DNA of 64,000 nt from contig NZ_BMQB01000005.1 of the NCBI RefSeq assembly GCF_014647895.1, positions 186,001-250,000 on the forward strand, given 5' to 3'. The notes under the pieces were generated by a model. It had not been told where the DNA came from, made no database searches, and saw nothing but the letters and a program-made list of their open reading frames with translations. This DNA comes from Pilimelia anulata (GTDB lineage Bacteria; Actinomycetota; Actinomycetes; Mycobacteriales; Micromonosporaceae). This document shows, in pieces, positions 18,819 through 29,555 of this stretch. Every line of letters starts with the position of its first letter. Within the stretch, counting starts at the first letter, position 1. The position numbers and the translations under genes are program-made.

Positions 18819-21272
18819 ATGACTGATCTTGCCAAGCAGACCGATCTGGTCACGCTCACCATCGACGGGGTCGAGGTGCAGGCGCCCAAGGGCGAGCTGG
18901 TGATCCGGACCGCCGAGCGGATGGGCATCGAGATCCCCCGCTTCTGCGACCACCCGCTGCTGGCCCCGGCCGGCGCCTGCCGGCAGTGCCTGGTCGAGGT
19001 GGAGGGCCAGCGCAAGCCGGTGGCCTCCTGCACCCAGACCGTCGCCGACGGGATGGTCGTGCAGACCCAGCGCACCTCGGCGGTCGCCGACAAGGCGCAG
19101 CGGGGGCAGATGGAGTTCCTGCTCATCAACCACCCGCTCGACTGCCCGATGTGCGACAAGGGCGGCGAGTGCCCGCTGCAGAACCAGGCGATGTCGACCG
19201 GCCGGTCCGAGTCGCGGTTCCACGAGCACAAGCGCGAGTACGTCAAGCCGATGCCGATCTCCTCGCAGGTCCTGCTGGACCGCGAGCGGTGCGTCCTCTG
19301 CCAGCGCTGCACCCGGTTCTCCGAGCAGATCGCCGGCGACAAGTTCATCGACCTGATGGACCGCGGCGCCGCCGAGCAGATCAACATCTACCGGGACGAC
19401 TACTTCGGCGGCGACGGCGACGGGTCCACGCCCGGCGAGGCCGACGCGCCGTTCCAGTCGTACTTCTCCGGCAACACCGTGCAGATCTGCCCGGTCGGCG
19501 CGCTCACCGGCACCCAGTACCGGTTCCGCGCCCGCCCGTTCGACCTGGTCTCCACGCCGAGCGTATGCGAGCACTGCTCGTCCGGCTGCGCCCAGCGCAC
19601 CGACCACCGGCGCAACAAGGTGCTGCGGCGGCTGGCCGGCAACGACCCCTCGGTGAACGAGGAGTGGAACTGCGACAAGGGCCGCTGGGGCTTCCAGTAC
19701 GCGCAGGCGTTCGACCGGATCACCGACCCGCTGGTCCGGGACGCGAACACCGGCGAGCTGCGCAAGGCGTCGTGGAGCGAGGCGCTGGCCCGGGCCGCCG
19801 AGGGCCTCACCGCCGCCCGGGACGGCCGGGGCGCCGCGGTGCTGACCGGCGGCCGGCTGACGATCGAGGACGCGTACGCGTACGCGAAGTTCGCCCGGCT
19901 GGCGCTGCGCACCAACGACATCGACTTCCGCGCCCGCCCGCTCGGCGGGGACGAGGAGGCCGAGTTCCTGGCCGCCTGCGTCGCCGGCCGCGGCGACGTC
20001 CGGTTCACCGACGTGGACGCCGCCCCCGCGGTCGTCCTCGCCGGCCTGGAGCCGGAGGAGGAGGCGGGGATGCTGTTCCTGCGCCTCCGCAAGAACGCGC
20101 TGTCCCGCAAGCTGCCGGTGTACGCGCTCGCCCCGTTCGTCAGCCGCGGGCTGGAGAAGATCGGCGCGACCGTGCTGCCGACCGCGCCGGGCGACGAGGC
20201 CCGGGCGCTGGCGTCCGACGCCGCGCTGGTCGAGGCGCTGTCCCGGCCGGGGGCGCTGCTGTTCGTCGGCGAGCGGATCGCCGCGACGCCGGGTGCGCTG
20301 TCCGCCGCCGTCACGCTCGCGGTCAAGACCGGCGCGAAGCTGGCCTGGCTGCCGCGCCGGGCCGGCGACCGGGGCGCGGTCGACACCGGCTGCCTGCCCA
20401 ACGTCCTGCCCGGCGGCCGGGCCGTCACCGACGCCGCGGGCCGGGCCGAGCTGGCCGCCGCCTGGGGTGTCGCCGCCGACGCGCTGCCCGGTACGCCCGG
20501 CCGGGACACCGACGGCATCCTCGCCGCCGCGGCCGCCGGCGAGCTGGACGCGCTGGTCGTGGCCGGCGTCGACCCCGGCGACCTGGCCGACCCGCAGGCC
20601 GCCGAGGCGGCGCTGGACCGGGTGGGCTTCCTCGTCTCGATCGAGCTGCGGCTGTCCGCGGTGAGCCGGCGGGCCGACGTGGTCCTGCCGATCGCCCCGG
20701 TGGCCGAGAAGCCGGGCACGTTCCTGAACTGGGAGGGGCGGCTGCGGCCGTTCACGCAGGTGCTCACGTCGGCGGCGATGCCGGACGCCCGGGTGCTGGA
20801 CGCGCTCGCCGGGCAGCTCGGCGTGGCGCTGCACGCGGGCGACGTCGACCTGATCCGGCGCGAGCTGAGCGGGCTGCCGGCGGCCAACGGGTCCCGGCCG
20901 GCGCCGCCGCTGGTCGCGCCGGAGCCGGCCGAGCCGCTGGGCCGCGGGCAGGCGTACCTGGCCACCTGGCACCAGCTCATCGACCTGGCCAGCGCGCTGG
21001 ACGGCGACGAGCACCTGGGCGGCACCGCCCGCCCGCCGGTGGTCCGGATCAGCCCGGCCCGGGCGGCGGCGCTCGGCGTGACCGACGGCGACCCGGTCAC
21101 CGTCGGCACCGACCGGGGCGCCCTGACCCTGCCGGGCGTGGTCACCGACATGCCCGACACGGTGGTCTGGCTGCCGACCAACTCACCCGGCAGCACGGTG
21201 CACCGTACGCTCGGCGCGACCTCGGGATCGATCGTCACGATCTCGGTCGCCGACTCTGGAGGTAGCCAGTGA
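18819..21272 (+). CDS. nuoG: NADH-quinone oxidoreductase subunit G
   Basis: 75-kDa subunit, 817 residues, carrying several Fe-S clusters and a degenerate molybdopterin-oxidoreductase domain. N-terminal [2Fe-2S] ligands are Cys43, Cys54, Cys57 and Cys71. His105, Cys109, Cys112 and Cys118 ([14 protein letters not shown]) form the His-ligated [4Fe-4S] site. A further cluster is read from CVLCQRC and ICPVGAL. EHCSSGC near residue 250 provides the extra cluster ligands. The start is one base after the nuoF stop. The stop overlaps the nuoH GTG (GTGA), with GGAGG in front. Confidence 0.96.
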   Translation: MTDLAKQTDLVTLTIDGVEVQAPKGELVIRTAERMGIEIPRFCDHPLLAPAGACRQCLVEVEGQRKPVASCTQTVADGMVVQTQRTSAVADKAQRGQMEFLLINHPLDCPMCDKGGECPLQNQAMSTGRSESRFHEHKREYVKPMPISSQVLLDRERCVLCQRCTRFSEQIAGDKFIDLMDRGAAEQINIYRDDYFGGDGDGSTPGEADAPFQSYFSGNTVQICPVGALTGTQYRFRARPFDLVSTPSVCEHCSSGCAQRTDHRRNKVLRRLAGNDPSVNEEWNCDKGRWGFQYAQAFDRITDPLVRDANTGELRKASWSEALARAAEGLTAARDGRGAAVLTGGRLTIEDAYAYAKFARLALRTNDIDFRARPLGGDEEAEFLAACVAGRGDVRFTDVDAAPAVVLAGLEPEEEAGMLFLRLRKNALSRKLPVYALAPFVSRGLEKIGATVLPTAPGDEARALASDAALVEALSRPGALLFVGERIAATPGALSAAVTLAVKTGAKLAWLPRRAGDRGAVDTGCLPNVLPGGRAVTDAAGRAELAAAWGVAADALPGTPGRDTDGILAAAAAGELDALVVAGVDPGDLADPQAAEAALDRVGFLVSIELRLSAVSRRADVVLPIAPVAEKPGTFLNWEGRLRPFTQVLTSAAMPDARVLDALAGQLGVALHAGDVDLIRRELSGLPAANGSRPAPPLVAPEPAEPLGRGQAYLATWHQLIDLASALDGDEHLGGTARPPVVRISPARAAALGVTDGDPVTVGTDRGALTLPGVVTDMPDTVVWLPTNSPGSTVHRTLGATSGSIVTISVADSGGSQ

Positions 21273-22627
21273 GGTCGTACGCCGCGGCGCCCGACCCGGC
21301 GCTCACCGACTTCGGCACCGATCCCTGGTGGATCGTGCTGATCAAGCTCGTCTTCACGTTCGCCGTCGGCATGGGCCTGACGGTGCTGGGCGTCTGGTTC
21401 GAGCGGCGGGTCGTGGCGCGGATGGCGCAGCGGCCGGGGCTCAACCAGGTGGGCCCGTTCGGCCTGCTCCAGACGCTGATGGACGGCGTCAAGGGCATGC
21501 TGAAGGAAGACCTGCTGCCGAAGAAGGCCGACAAGGTCGTGTTCTTCTTCGCCCCGGCGGTCTGCGCGGTGTTCGCGCTGACCTCGCTGTCGATCATCCC
21601 GTTCGCCGGCAAGGTGAACCTGTTCGGGCACGTCACGCCGATGCAGGTCACCGACGTGCCGGTGGGCGCGCTGATCGCGCTGGCCTGCTCGTCGATGGCG
21701 GTGTACGGCATCGTGCTCGGCGGCTGGGCGTCCGGCTCGACGTACCCCCTGCTGGGCGGGCTGCGCTCGTCGGCGCAGATGATCTCGTACGAGGTGGCGC
21801 TCGGCCTGTCCCTGGTCGCGGTGTTCATGACCGCCGGGACGATGTCCACCTCGGGCATCGTGGCCGCGCAGGCGCACGGCACCGAGTTCACCGTCGCCGG
21901 CCTGACGCTGCACGCGCCGAGCTGGTACGTCCTGCTGCTGATCCCGAGCTTCCTGGTCTTCCTGGTGGCCGCGTTCGGCGAGACCAACCGGGCGCCGTTC
22001 GACCTGCCGGAAGCGGAGTCGGAGCTGGTCGCCGGGTACATGACCGAGTACAGCTCGATCAAGTTCCTGCTCTACATGCTGAGCGAGTACGTCGCCATGG
22101 TCGGCATGTCCGCCATGATCACGACGCTGTTCCTCGGCGGCTGGCGGGCGCCCTGGCCGATCACGCTGTGGGACGGCGCGAACTCCGGCTGGATCGGCCT
22201 GCTCTGGTTCTTCGGCAAGGTCCTGCTGCTGCTGTTCCTGTTCGTCTGGGTCCGGGCGACGCTGCCCCGGCTGCGGTACGACCAGTTCATGCGGTTCGGC
22301 TGGAAGGTCCTGCTGCCGATCAACCTGGTCTGGATCGTGGTGCTGGCCGGCATCAAGACCATGCAGAACGAGGCCGCCGAGGCGCGGACCAAGTGGCTGG
22401 TCATCGCCGGCGCCGTGGTCGTGCTGGGCGTGGTCGCGCTGCTCTGGCCGAACAGCCGCAAGCCGGCCGACGGGGAGGTGCCGCTCGAGGAGCGGCTCGC
22501 CGCCCGGCCGGACGGCGCGTACCCGGTCCCGCCGCTCGACCTCCAGGTCCCCCCGAGCCCGCGCGCGCGCCGGGCCGTCGCGGAGCGCCAGCCCGCGAAC
22601 GTCGCTACCCACTCCGAGGAGGTGTGA
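21269..22627 (+). CDS. nuoH: NADH-quinone oxidoreductase subunit H
   Basis: Membrane subunit that closes the quinone channel, 452 residues with about eight or nine transmembrane helices. Conserved features include [22 protein letters not shown] near residues 45-66, and [19 protein letters not shown] near 235-253 with the conserved acidic residues. About 60 polar C-terminal residues extend past the last helix. GTG at 21269 overlaps the nuoG stop and has GGAGGTAGCCA before it. Confidence 0.95.
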   Translation: MRSYAAAPDPALTDFGTDPWWIVLIKLVFTFAVGMGLTVLGVWFERRVVARMAQRPGLNQVGPFGLLQTLMDGVKGMLKEDLLPKKADKVVFFFAPAVCAVFALTSLSIIPFAGKVNLFGHVTPMQVTDVPVGALIALACSSMAVYGIVLGGWASGSTYPLLGGLRSSAQMISYEVALGLSLVAVFMTAGTMSTSGIVAAQAHGTEFTVAGLTLHAPSWYVLLLIPSFLVFLVAAFGETNRAPFDLPEAESELVAGYMTEYSSIKFLLYMLSEYVAMVGMSAMITTLFLGGWRAPWPITLWDGANSGWIGLLWFFGKVLLLLFLFVWVRATLPRLRYDQFMRFGWKVLLPINLVWIVVLAGIKTMQNEAAEARTKWLVIAGAVVVLGVVALLWPNSRKPADGEVPLEERLAARPDGAYPVPPLDLQVPPSPRARRAVAERQPANVATHSEEV

Positions 22628-22628
22628 C

Positions 22629-23327
22629 GTGGGCGCGGTAACCGATGCGGTGAAGGGCTTCGGCGTCACCTTCGCGCACATGTTCCGCAAGGTCGTCACG
22701 ACCGACTACCCGTTCGAGCACCCGAAGACGGCGCCGCGGTACCACGGCCGGCACATCCTCAACCGCCACCCGGACGGCCTGGAGAAGTGCATCGGCTGCG
22801 AGCTGTGCGCCTGGGCCTGCCCGGCCGACGCGATCTACGTCGAGGGCGGGGACAACACCGAGGAGCAGCGCTTCTCGCCGGGCGAGCGGTACGCGAGCGT
22901 GTACCAGATCAACTACGCCCGGTGCATCTTCTGCGGCCTGTGCATCGAGGCGTGCCCGACCCGGTCGCTGACGATGAGCAACGAGTACGAGCTGGCCCGC
23001 GACTCCCGCCGGGACCTGATCTTCACCAAGGAGCAGCTCCTGGCGCCCCTGCTGGAGGGCATGGAGAACCCGCCGCACGCGATGCGGCTCGGCGACTCGG
23101 AGAAGGACTACTACATCGGCGCGCTGGCCAACCCCGGCACGTCGGCGGGCGCGGAGCACGCGACGACCGAGCCGCGCGACTACCTGGTCGGCGGGCCGGG
23201 CGAGCCGTTCCCCGGCGCGACCCAGCAGGCCGACCGGGCGGCGGCGCACGGCCCGCAGGCGGGTGTCGCCGACGGTGCGGCGGGCGGCGACGGGCCGGCA
23301 CCGGCGACGAGCGGAAGGGGCCGCTGA
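22629..23327 (+). CDS. nuoI: NADH-quinone oxidoreductase subunit I
   Basis: Ferredoxin-like subunit with two [4Fe-4S] clusters. The first set is Cys54, Cys57, Cys60 and Cys64 ([12 protein letters not shown]); the second is Cys99, Cys102, Cys105 and Cys109 ([12 protein letters not shown]). It has 232 residues, with an Ala/Gly-rich tail of about 60 residues after the core. GTG at 22629 follows GGAGGTGTGAC, one base past the nuoH stop. The stop shares one base with the nuoJ ATG (TGATG). Confidence 0.95.
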   Translation: MGAVTDAVKGFGVTFAHMFRKVVTTDYPFEHPKTAPRYHGRHILNRHPDGLEKCIGCELCAWACPADAIYVEGGDNTEEQRFSPGERYASVYQINYARCIFCGLCIEACPTRSLTMSNEYELARDSRRDLIFTKEQLLAPLLEGMENPPHAMRLGDSEKDYYIGALANPGTSAGAEHATTEPRDYLVGGPGEPFPGATQQADRAAAHGPQAGVADGAAGGDGPAPATSGRGR

Positions 23328-24106
23328 TGACCGGCCAGGCGGTGCTGGCGGCGGCCGGCACGATGTCCGGCGGCGAGCTGGCCGCGTTCTGGGTGCTGGC
23401 GCCGCTGGCGGTGCTCGGGGCGATCGGCATGGTCACCGCCCGCAACGCCGTGCACTCGGCGCTGTGGCTGGTGCTGACGATGCTCTGCCTGGGCGTGTTC
23501 TACGTGATCCAGGCCGGGCCGTTCATCGGCGTCGCCCAGGTGATCGTGTACACCGGCGCGATCATGATGCTGTTCCTGTTCGTGCTGATGCTGATCGGCC
23601 GGGACGCGTCCGACTCGCTGATCGAGACGCTGCGCGGGCAGCGGACCGCGGCGCTGCTGCTCGGCATCGGCTTCGCCGCCCTGGTCGGCACCGGCACGTA
23701 CCGGGCGCTCGACGGCGCCCCGCCCCCGGTGGACTTCAGCCAGGAGGCGGTCAACAACAACGTCCAGGCCGTCGCCCGGGACATCTTCACCAAGTACGTC
23801 TTCGCCTTCGAGGCCACCTCCGCGCTGCTGATCACCGCCGCGGTCGGCGCGATGATCCTGGCCCACATCGAGCGCGGCCGGGACGAGAAGGTCACCCAGC
23901 CGGAGCTGATGCGGGCGCGGTTCCGCCCCGGCGGCGGCCACCCGGGCGCCAAGGCCGGCCCGGGCATCTACGCCACCACGGACTCCAACGCCACGCCGGG
24001 CCGGCTGCCCGACGGCAGCCCGGCCCCGCAGACCGTGCCGTCGATCATGCCGCTGCGCGAGCTGACCGCGACCGAGATGGCGCCGAAGGGGACGGACGAG
24101 AAATGA
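23327..24106 (+). CDS. nuoJ: NADH-quinone oxidoreductase subunit J
   Basis: Membrane subunit of 259 residues with five predicted helices in the first 190 residues. The conserved [19 protein letters not shown] segment (about 73-91) contains the pi-bulge helix region typical of NuoJ. A polar tail of about 75 residues follows the last helix. GGAAGGGG precedes the ATG, which overlaps the nuoI stop; the stop overlaps the nuoK ATG (ATGA). Confidence 0.95.
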   Translation: MTGQAVLAAAGTMSGGELAAFWVLAPLAVLGAIGMVTARNAVHSALWLVLTMLCLGVFYVIQAGPFIGVAQVIVYTGAIMMLFLFVLMLIGRDASDSLIETLRGQRTAALLLGIGFAALVGTGTYRALDGAPPPVDFSQEAVNNNVQAVARDIFTKYVFAFEATSALLITAAVGAMILAHIERGRDEKVTQPELMRARFRPGGGHPGAKAGPGIYATTDSNATPGRLPDGSPAPQTVPSIMPLRELTATEMAPKGTDEK

Positions 24107-24402
24107 CCCCATCCGCATACATCGTGCTCTCGGCGGTGCTGTTCACCATCGGCGCCTGCGGCGTCCTGGTGCGGCGCAACGCCATCGTGCTGTTCATGTG
24201 CATCGAGCTGATGCTGAACGCGGCCAACCTGGCGCTGGTCACGTTCAGCCGGATCAACGGCACACTGGACGGCCAGATCATGGCGTTCTTCGTGATGGTG
24301 GTCGCCGCGGCCGAGGTCGTGGTCGGCCTGGCGATCATCATGTCGATCTTCCGGACCCGGCGCTCCGCCAGCGTCGACGACGCCAACCTCCTGAAGTACT
24401 GA
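24103..24402 (+). CDS. nuoK: NADH-quinone oxidoreductase subunit K
   Basis: Small three-helix proton-channel subunit of 99 residues. Helix 2 contains [13 protein letters not shown] with the conserved Glu, and helix 3 contains [17 protein letters not shown] with the second conserved Glu. Length and layout are canonical. It overlaps nuoJ by 4 bases. Confidence 0.96.
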   Translation: MTPSAYIVLSAVLFTIGACGVLVRRNAIVLFMCIELMLNAANLALVTFSRINGTLDGQIMAFFVMVVAAAEVVVGLAIIMSIFRTRRSASVDDANLLKY

Positions 24403-24412
24403 GGTGCCCAGC

Positions 24413-26323
24413 GTGGAAACCACAACCTTCGCCGAGGCGACCGGGCTGCTCTCGCAGACCTGGATGCTCGTCGGCCTGCCGCTGTTCGGCGCGGCCGTCC
24501 TGCTGCTGCTCGGCAAGCGGGCCGACAAGTGGGGCCACTGGCTCGGCTGCGCCACCGTCGGCGCGGCGTTCGTGCTCGGCCTGTCGATGTTCCTGTCGCT
24601 GTCCGGGCTCGAGAACAAGGCCGTCGAGCGCAGCCTGTGGGACTTCATCGCCGTCGGCGGGCTGAAGGTCGACTTCGGGCTGCTGTACGACCCGCTGGCC
24701 GCCGTGTTCGTGCTGCTGATCACCGGCGTCGGCTCGCTGATCCACCTCTACGCCGTCGGGTACATGGCGCACGACCCCGGCCGCCGCCGCTTCTTCGCGT
24801 ACTTCAACCTGTTCGTCGCGGCCATGCTGCTGCTGGTCCTCGGCAACAACTACGTGATGCTGTACTTCGGCTGGGAGGGCGTCGGCCTGGCGTCGTACCT
24901 GCTGATCTCCTTCTGGTACACCAAGCCGGCCGCCGCGACCGCCGGCAAGAAGGCGTTCCTGATGAACCGCGTCGGCGACGCGGGCTTCGCCATCGCGATC
25001 TTCATCATGTTCGCCACCCTGGGCACCACCCAGTACGACGAGGTGTTCAACGGCGTCGGCGGGCTCGCCGGCGGGACCGTGCTGGCGATGGGCCTGCTCC
25101 TGCTGCTCGGGGCGTGCGGCAAGTCCGGCCAGTTCCCGCTCCAGGCGTGGCTGCCGGACGCGATGGAGGGCCCGACCCCGGTCTCCGCCCTGATCCACGC
25201 CGCCACCATGGTCACCGCGGGCGTGTACCTGGTCGCCCGGTCCAACCCGATCTTCTCGGCGAACGCCGACCTCCAGCTCATCGTCGTCCTGGTCGGCGCG
25301 GTCACCCTGCTGATGGGCTGCATCATCGGCACGGCCAAGGACGGCATCAAGCGGATCCTGGCCTGGTCGACGGTCTCCCAGATCGGCTACATGTTCGTCG
25401 GCGTGGGCCTCGGCGGCGCCGCGTACGCGCTGGCGATCGTGCACCTGCTCGCGCACGGCTTCTTCAAGGCCAACATGTTCCTCGGCGCCGGCTCGGTCAT
25501 GCACGCGATGAACGACGAGGAGGACATCCGCCGGTACGGCGGCCTGGCCAAGCACATGCGGGTCACCTGGCTGACCTTCGCGACCGGCTGGCTGGCCATC
25601 CTCGGCCTGTTCCCGTTCTCCGGCTTCTTCTCCAAGGAGCCGATCATCGCCGCCGCGTACACCGGCCACGGCTGGCGGCCCTGGGTGATCGGCACGGCGA
25701 CGCTGATCGGCGCCGGCCTCACCGCGTTCTACATGACCCGGCTGTTCGTGCTCACCTTCCACGGCCCGCCGCGCTGGCGCGCCGACGCCCACCCGCACGA
25801 GTCGCCGCGGATCATGACGATCCCGCTGATCCTGCTCGCGGTCGGCTCGGTGGCGGCCGGCGGCCTGATGGCGACGACCGTGCCGGAGTGGCTGGAGCCG
25901 ACCCTCGGCAAGCACGAGGAGGGCCACGCGGTCATCGGCCACTGGACCCTGACGATCCTCGCCACGCTGGTCACGCTCGCCGGGGCCGGGCTGGCCTGGG
26001 CGCTGTTCCGCAACGGCACGGCCGAGCAGGAGCAGCCCGCCGGGCCGCTGGTCACCGCCGCGCGCAAGAACCTGTACACCGACGCGTTCAACGAGGCCGT
26101 CTTCGAGAAGCCGGGCGTGTTCCTCACCCGGGCGCTGGTCTGGCTGGACAACCGCGGCGTCGACGGCGTCGTGAACGGGCTGGCGGCGGCGGTCGGCGGC
26201 GGGTCGGGCCGGCTGCGCCGGCTGCAGAACGGCTTCGTCCGGTCGTACGCCACCTCCGTGCTCACCGGGGCGCTGCTCGTCACGGGCGCGTTCCTCGCGA
26301 TCCAGATGGGATGGCTCTCGTGA
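24413..26323 (+). CDS. nuoL: NADH-quinone oxidoreductase subunit L
   Basis: Antiporter-like proton-pumping subunit, 636 residues with many helices. Recognisable segments are NNYVMLYFGWEGVGLASYLLI (conserved Glu of helix 5), FPLQAWLPDAMEGPTPVSALIHAATMV, and KRILAWSTVSQIGYM. GTG at 24413 was chosen because GAGGTG lies 6 nt upstream. An in-frame GTG at 24404 would add three residues but has no ribosome-binding site. The C-terminal lateral-helix region follows as expected. The stop overlaps the nuoM GTG. Confidence 0.94.
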   Translation: METTTFAEATGLLSQTWMLVGLPLFGAAVLLLLGKRADKWGHWLGCATVGAAFVLGLSMFLSLSGLENKAVERSLWDFIAVGGLKVDFGLLYDPLAAVFVLLITGVGSLIHLYAVGYMAHDPGRRRFFAYFNLFVAAMLLLVLGNNYVMLYFGWEGVGLASYLLISFWYTKPAAATAGKKAFLMNRVGDAGFAIAIFIMFATLGTTQYDEVFNGVGGLAGGTVLAMGLLLLLGACGKSGQFPLQAWLPDAMEGPTPVSALIHAATMVTAGVYLVARSNPIFSANADLQLIVVLVGAVTLLMGCIIGTAKDGIKRILAWSTVSQIGYMFVGVGLGGAAYALAIVHLLAHGFFKANMFLGAGSVMHAMNDEEDIRRYGGLAKHMRVTWLTFATGWLAILGLFPFSGFFSKEPIIAAAYTGHGWRPWVIGTATLIGAGLTAFYMTRLFVLTFHGPPRWRADAHPHESPRIMTIPLILLAVGSVAAGGLMATTVPEWLEPTLGKHEEGHAVIGHWTLTILATLVTLAGAGLAWALFRNGTAEQEQPAGPLVTAARKNLYTDAFNEAVFEKPGVFLTRALVWLDNRGVDGVVNGLAAAVGGGSGRLRRLQNGFVRSYATSVLTGALLVTGAFLAIQMGWLS

Positions 26324-27864
26324 CGTCCGCGGACTTCCCGTACCTGTCGTTGCTCACCGCGCTGCCGCTGCTCGGCGCGCTGGTGTTGGCGTTCGTCCCG
26401 CGGGACCGGGCGCAGCTCGCCAAGGTCATCGCGCTGGCCTGGTCGCTGGTCGTGCTGCTGCTCGGCCTGGTCATGTGGGGCGCGTTCCGGGCCGACGGGA
26501 CCCGGATGCAGCTCCGCGAGTCGTACCAGTGGATCCCCGCCTGGGGCGTCCGGTTCACCTTCGCCACCGACGGCATCGGCCTGGTCATGCTGCTGCTGAT
26601 CGCCGTCCTGGTGCCGGTGGTGATCCTGGCGAGCTGGCACGACGCCGAGCGGTCCAAGCGGTCGGTGCCGGCGTACTTCGCGCTGCTGCTGGCGCTGGAG
26701 TCGATGATGCTCGGCGTGTTCAGCGCCGCCGACGTGTTCCTGTTCTACGTCTTCTTCGAGGCCATGCTCATCCCGATGTACTTCCTCATCGGGTCGTACG
26801 GGCAGACCGAGAACGGCAAGCGGCAGTACGCCGCGGTCAAGTTCTTCCTGTACTCGCTCGTCGGCGGGCTGTTCATGCTGGCCGCGGTCGTCGGGCTGTG
26901 GGTGGCCGGCGGGCACACGTTCGACTGGCAGGCGCTGACCCAGATCGACATCAACGAGGGCACCGCGCGCTGGCTGTTCCTCGGCTTCTTCATCGCGTTC
27001 GCGGTCAAGGCGCCGTTCTTCCCGTTCCACACCTGGCTGCCGGACGCCGGCGGCGCCGCCCCCGCCGGGGCCGCCGCGCTGCTCGTCGGCGTGATGGACA
27101 AGGTCGGCACGTTCGGCATCCTGCGCTACTGCCTGCCGCTGTTCCCGGAGGCGTCGCGCTGGTTCGCCCCGTACGCGCTCGGGCTGGCGCTGATCGGCGT
27201 CATCTACGCCGCGCTGGTGGCGATCGGCCAGTCGGACATGAAGCGGCTGGTGTCGTACACGTCGATCGCCCACTTCGGCTTCATCGGCGTCGGCATCTTC
27301 GTCTTCACCACCCAGGCCGGCAGCGGCGCGGTGCTGTACATGGTCAACCACGGCCTCGCCACCGGCCTGCTGTTCCTCGTCGTCGGGATGCTGGTCACCC
27401 GGCGCGGGTCGGCCCGGATCGGCGACTTCGGCGGCGCCGGCAAGCAGCTCCCGCTGCTCGCGGGCATCCTGTTCTTCGCCGGCCTGGCCTCGCTGGCGCT
27501 GCCCGGCACGGCGCCGTTCGTCTCCGAGTTCCTGGTGCTGATCGGCACGTACACGGTCAACAAGCCGGTCGCGATCATCGCCACCCTCGGCATCATCCTG
27601 GCCGCCGCGTACGTGCTGTGGATGGTCCAGCGGACCGTCCAGGGCACGCCCAACCCGGCGCTGGCCGACCTCGCCCCGATGCGCAAGGACCTCAGCGTCC
27701 GGGAGAAGGTCGTCGTGGCCCCGCTGGTGGCGCTGCTGCTGCTGTTCGGCTTCTACCCGAAGCCGCTCACCGACGTGATCAACCCGGCCGTGGAGGCCAC
27801 CATGGCGGACGTGGGGGCCAAGGACCCGGCGCCCACCGCCGTGCGGGCGGAGGAGAACCGATGA
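26320..27864 (+). CDS. nuoM: NADH-quinone oxidoreductase subunit M
   Basis: Second antiporter-like subunit, 514 residues. FVFFEAMLIPMYFLIG-type sequence near residue 145 carries the conserved Glu, and VKAPFFPFHTWLPD near 230 the conserved Lys. The loop after it reads LPDAGGAAPAGAA instead of the common LPDAHxxAPTAG, so the usual His is Gly, while the Lys in MDKVGT remains. GTG at 26320 overlaps the nuoL stop (GTGA). An in-frame ATG at 26311 is an alternative start. The stop overlaps the nuoN ATG. Confidence 0.94.
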   Translation: MTSADFPYLSLLTALPLLGALVLAFVPRDRAQLAKVIALAWSLVVLLLGLVMWGAFRADGTRMQLRESYQWIPAWGVRFTFATDGIGLVMLLLIAVLVPVVILASWHDAERSKRSVPAYFALLLALESMMLGVFSAADVFLFYVFFEAMLIPMYFLIGSYGQTENGKRQYAAVKFFLYSLVGGLFMLAAVVGLWVAGGHTFDWQALTQIDINEGTARWLFLGFFIAFAVKAPFFPFHTWLPDAGGAAPAGAAALLVGVMDKVGTFGILRYCLPLFPEASRWFAPYALGLALIGVIYAALVAIGQSDMKRLVSYTSIAHFGFIGVGIFVFTTQAGSGAVLYMVNHGLATGLLFLVVGMLVTRRGSARIGDFGGAGKQLPLLAGILFFAGLASLALPGTAPFVSEFLVLIGTYTVNKPVAIIATLGIILAAAYVLWMVQRTVQGTPNPALADLAPMRKDLSVREKVVVAPLVALLLLFGFYPKPLTDVINPAVEATMADVGAKDPAPTAVRAEENR

Positions 27865-29426
27865 CGGAGTTGGAGCTCCCGCCGATCGCGTACGGCGCGA
27901 TCGTGCCGCTGCTCGTGCTGTTCGGCACGGCCTGCGTCGGGGTGCTGGTCGAGGCGTTCGTACCGCGCCGGCTGCGCTATCCGGTACAGCTCACCCTCGC
28001 CCTGGCCGGCCTGCTCGCCGCGCTGGTGCTGGTGATCGTCCGGTCCCGGGCGGACAACTTCGCGGTCGTCACCGCCGGGCACGCGCTCGCCGTGGACGGG
28101 CCGACGCTGTTCCTCTGGGGCGGCATCATCGTCCTCGGCCTGGTCGCGCTGCTGCTGATCTCCGAGCGCTCGCTGGAGGTCGGCGGCCCGTTCGTCGCCC
28201 AGGCGGCGATCACCGCCGGGTCCGAGATCGACCGGCGGCAGGCCGCCCGCGCGGCGGGCGGCACCGAGGTGTACCCGCTGGTCGTCTTCGCGATCTTCGG
28301 CATGGGCATGTTCGTCGCGGCCAACGACCTGCTGACGATGTTCATCGCGCTGGAGGTCTTCTCGCTGCCGCTGTACCTGCTGTGCGCGCTCGCCCGGCGC
28401 CGCCGGCTGCTGTCCCAGGAGGCGGCGGTCAAGTACTTCCTGCTGGGCGCGTACGCCTCGGCGTTCTTCCTGTTCGGCATGGCCCTGGTGTACGGCTTCG
28501 TCGGCACCGGCGGGGTGGAGAGCACGGTCAGCCTGACGTTCGCGCAGATCAACGAGGCCGCGACCAGCGCCAGCCGGGGCACCGGCCTGCTGTTCGCCGG
28601 GCTCGCGCTGATCGCCGTGGGCCTGCTGTTCAAGGCCGCGGCGGCGCCGTTCCACGTGTGGACGCCGGACGTGTACCAGGGCGCCCCGACCCCGGTGACG
28701 GCGTTCATGGCCGCCTGCACCAAGGTCGCCGCGTTCGGCGCGCTGCTGCGCGTGTTCACCGCCGGCTTCCCGGCGAACTCGTGGGACTACCGGCCGATCC
28801 TCGGCGTGATCGCCGTGCTGACCATGGTCGTCGGCGCGGTGCTCGCGGTCACCCAGACCGACATCAAGCGGCTGCTCGCGTACTCGTCGATCGCCAACGC
28901 CGGGTACCTGCTCGTCGGCGTGCTCGCCTTCAACCGGACCGGCCTGTCCTCGACGATGTTCTACGTCGTCGCGTACGGCTTCTCCGTGCTGGCCGCGTTC
29001 GCCATCGTGACGATGGTCCGCGACGCCGACGGCGAGGCCACCCACCTGTCCCGCTGGGCCGGGCTGGGCAAGCGCTCACCGGGGTACGCCGGGATCTTCA
29101 CCTTCCTCCTGCTCGCCTTCGCCGGCCTCCCGCTGACCAGCGGCTTCACCGCGAAGTTCGCCGTCTTCGGCGCGGCCATCGAGGGCGACCAGGCGTGGCT
29201 GGTGGTGGCCGGCGTGATCACCAGCATGGTGCTGGCCTTCCCGTACCTGCGGGTGGTCGTGCTGATGTGGCTGTCCGAGCCGGGCGAGCAGACCCCGACG
29301 GTGTCGGTGCCCGGCCTGGCGACGTCGATGGCGCTGGCCTTCGGCGTGCTGGCGACGGCGCTGCTGGGCGTCGCCCCGCAGCCTGTGTTGGACCTCACGG
29401 ACACCGCGGCGCAGTTCCTGCGCTGA
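27861..29426 (+). CDS. nuoN: NADH-quinone oxidoreductase subunit N
   Basis: Third antiporter-like subunit and last of the operon, 521 residues. MFIALEVFSLPLYLLCAL near residue 160 has the conserved Glu, FKAAAAPFHVWTPDVYQGAPTPVTAFM near 257 the Lys and loop, and TDIKRLLAYSSIANAGYLLVG near 335 the second Lys. The ATG overlaps the nuoM stop (ATGA). A 129-bp gap separates it from the polyprenyl synthase; no clear terminator is visible there. Confidence 0.95.
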   Translation: MTELELPPIAYGAIVPLLVLFGTACVGVLVEAFVPRRLRYPVQLTLALAGLLAALVLVIVRSRADNFAVVTAGHALAVDGPTLFLWGGIIVLGLVALLLISERSLEVGGPFVAQAAITAGSEIDRRQAARAAGGTEVYPLVVFAIFGMGMFVAANDLLTMFIALEVFSLPLYLLCALARRRRLLSQEAAVKYFLLGAYASAFFLFGMALVYGFVGTGGVESTVSLTFAQINEAATSASRGTGLLFAGLALIAVGLLFKAAAAPFHVWTPDVYQGAPTPVTAFMAACTKVAAFGALLRVFTAGFPANSWDYRPILGVIAVLTMVVGAVLAVTQTDIKRLLAYSSIANAGYLLVGVLAFNRTGLSSTMFYVVAYGFSVLAAFAIVTMVRDADGEATHLSRWAGLGKRSPGYAGIFTFLLLAFAGLPLTSGFTAKFAVFGAAIEGDQAWLVVAGVITSMVLAFPYLRVVVLMWLSEPGEQTPTVSVPGLATSMALAFGVLATALLGVAPQPVLDLTDTAAQFLR

Positions 29427-29555
29427 GCGCCGGCGTGGGCCGCCCGATTTCCCGGCGATCATGTCTGATTTGCCGCTGAAATACCCTTGTCGGCCCCGGT
29501 GAATGGCCGGGGTGGCCGGGTGGGGGATGCGGCGGTGTGCAAGGGTGGGGATGTG

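Noticed and set aside
29427..29555. TACCCT near 29482 as promoter of the polyprenyl synthase
   Set aside because: Possible, but no matching -35 or spacing to the start codon; too weak to list.
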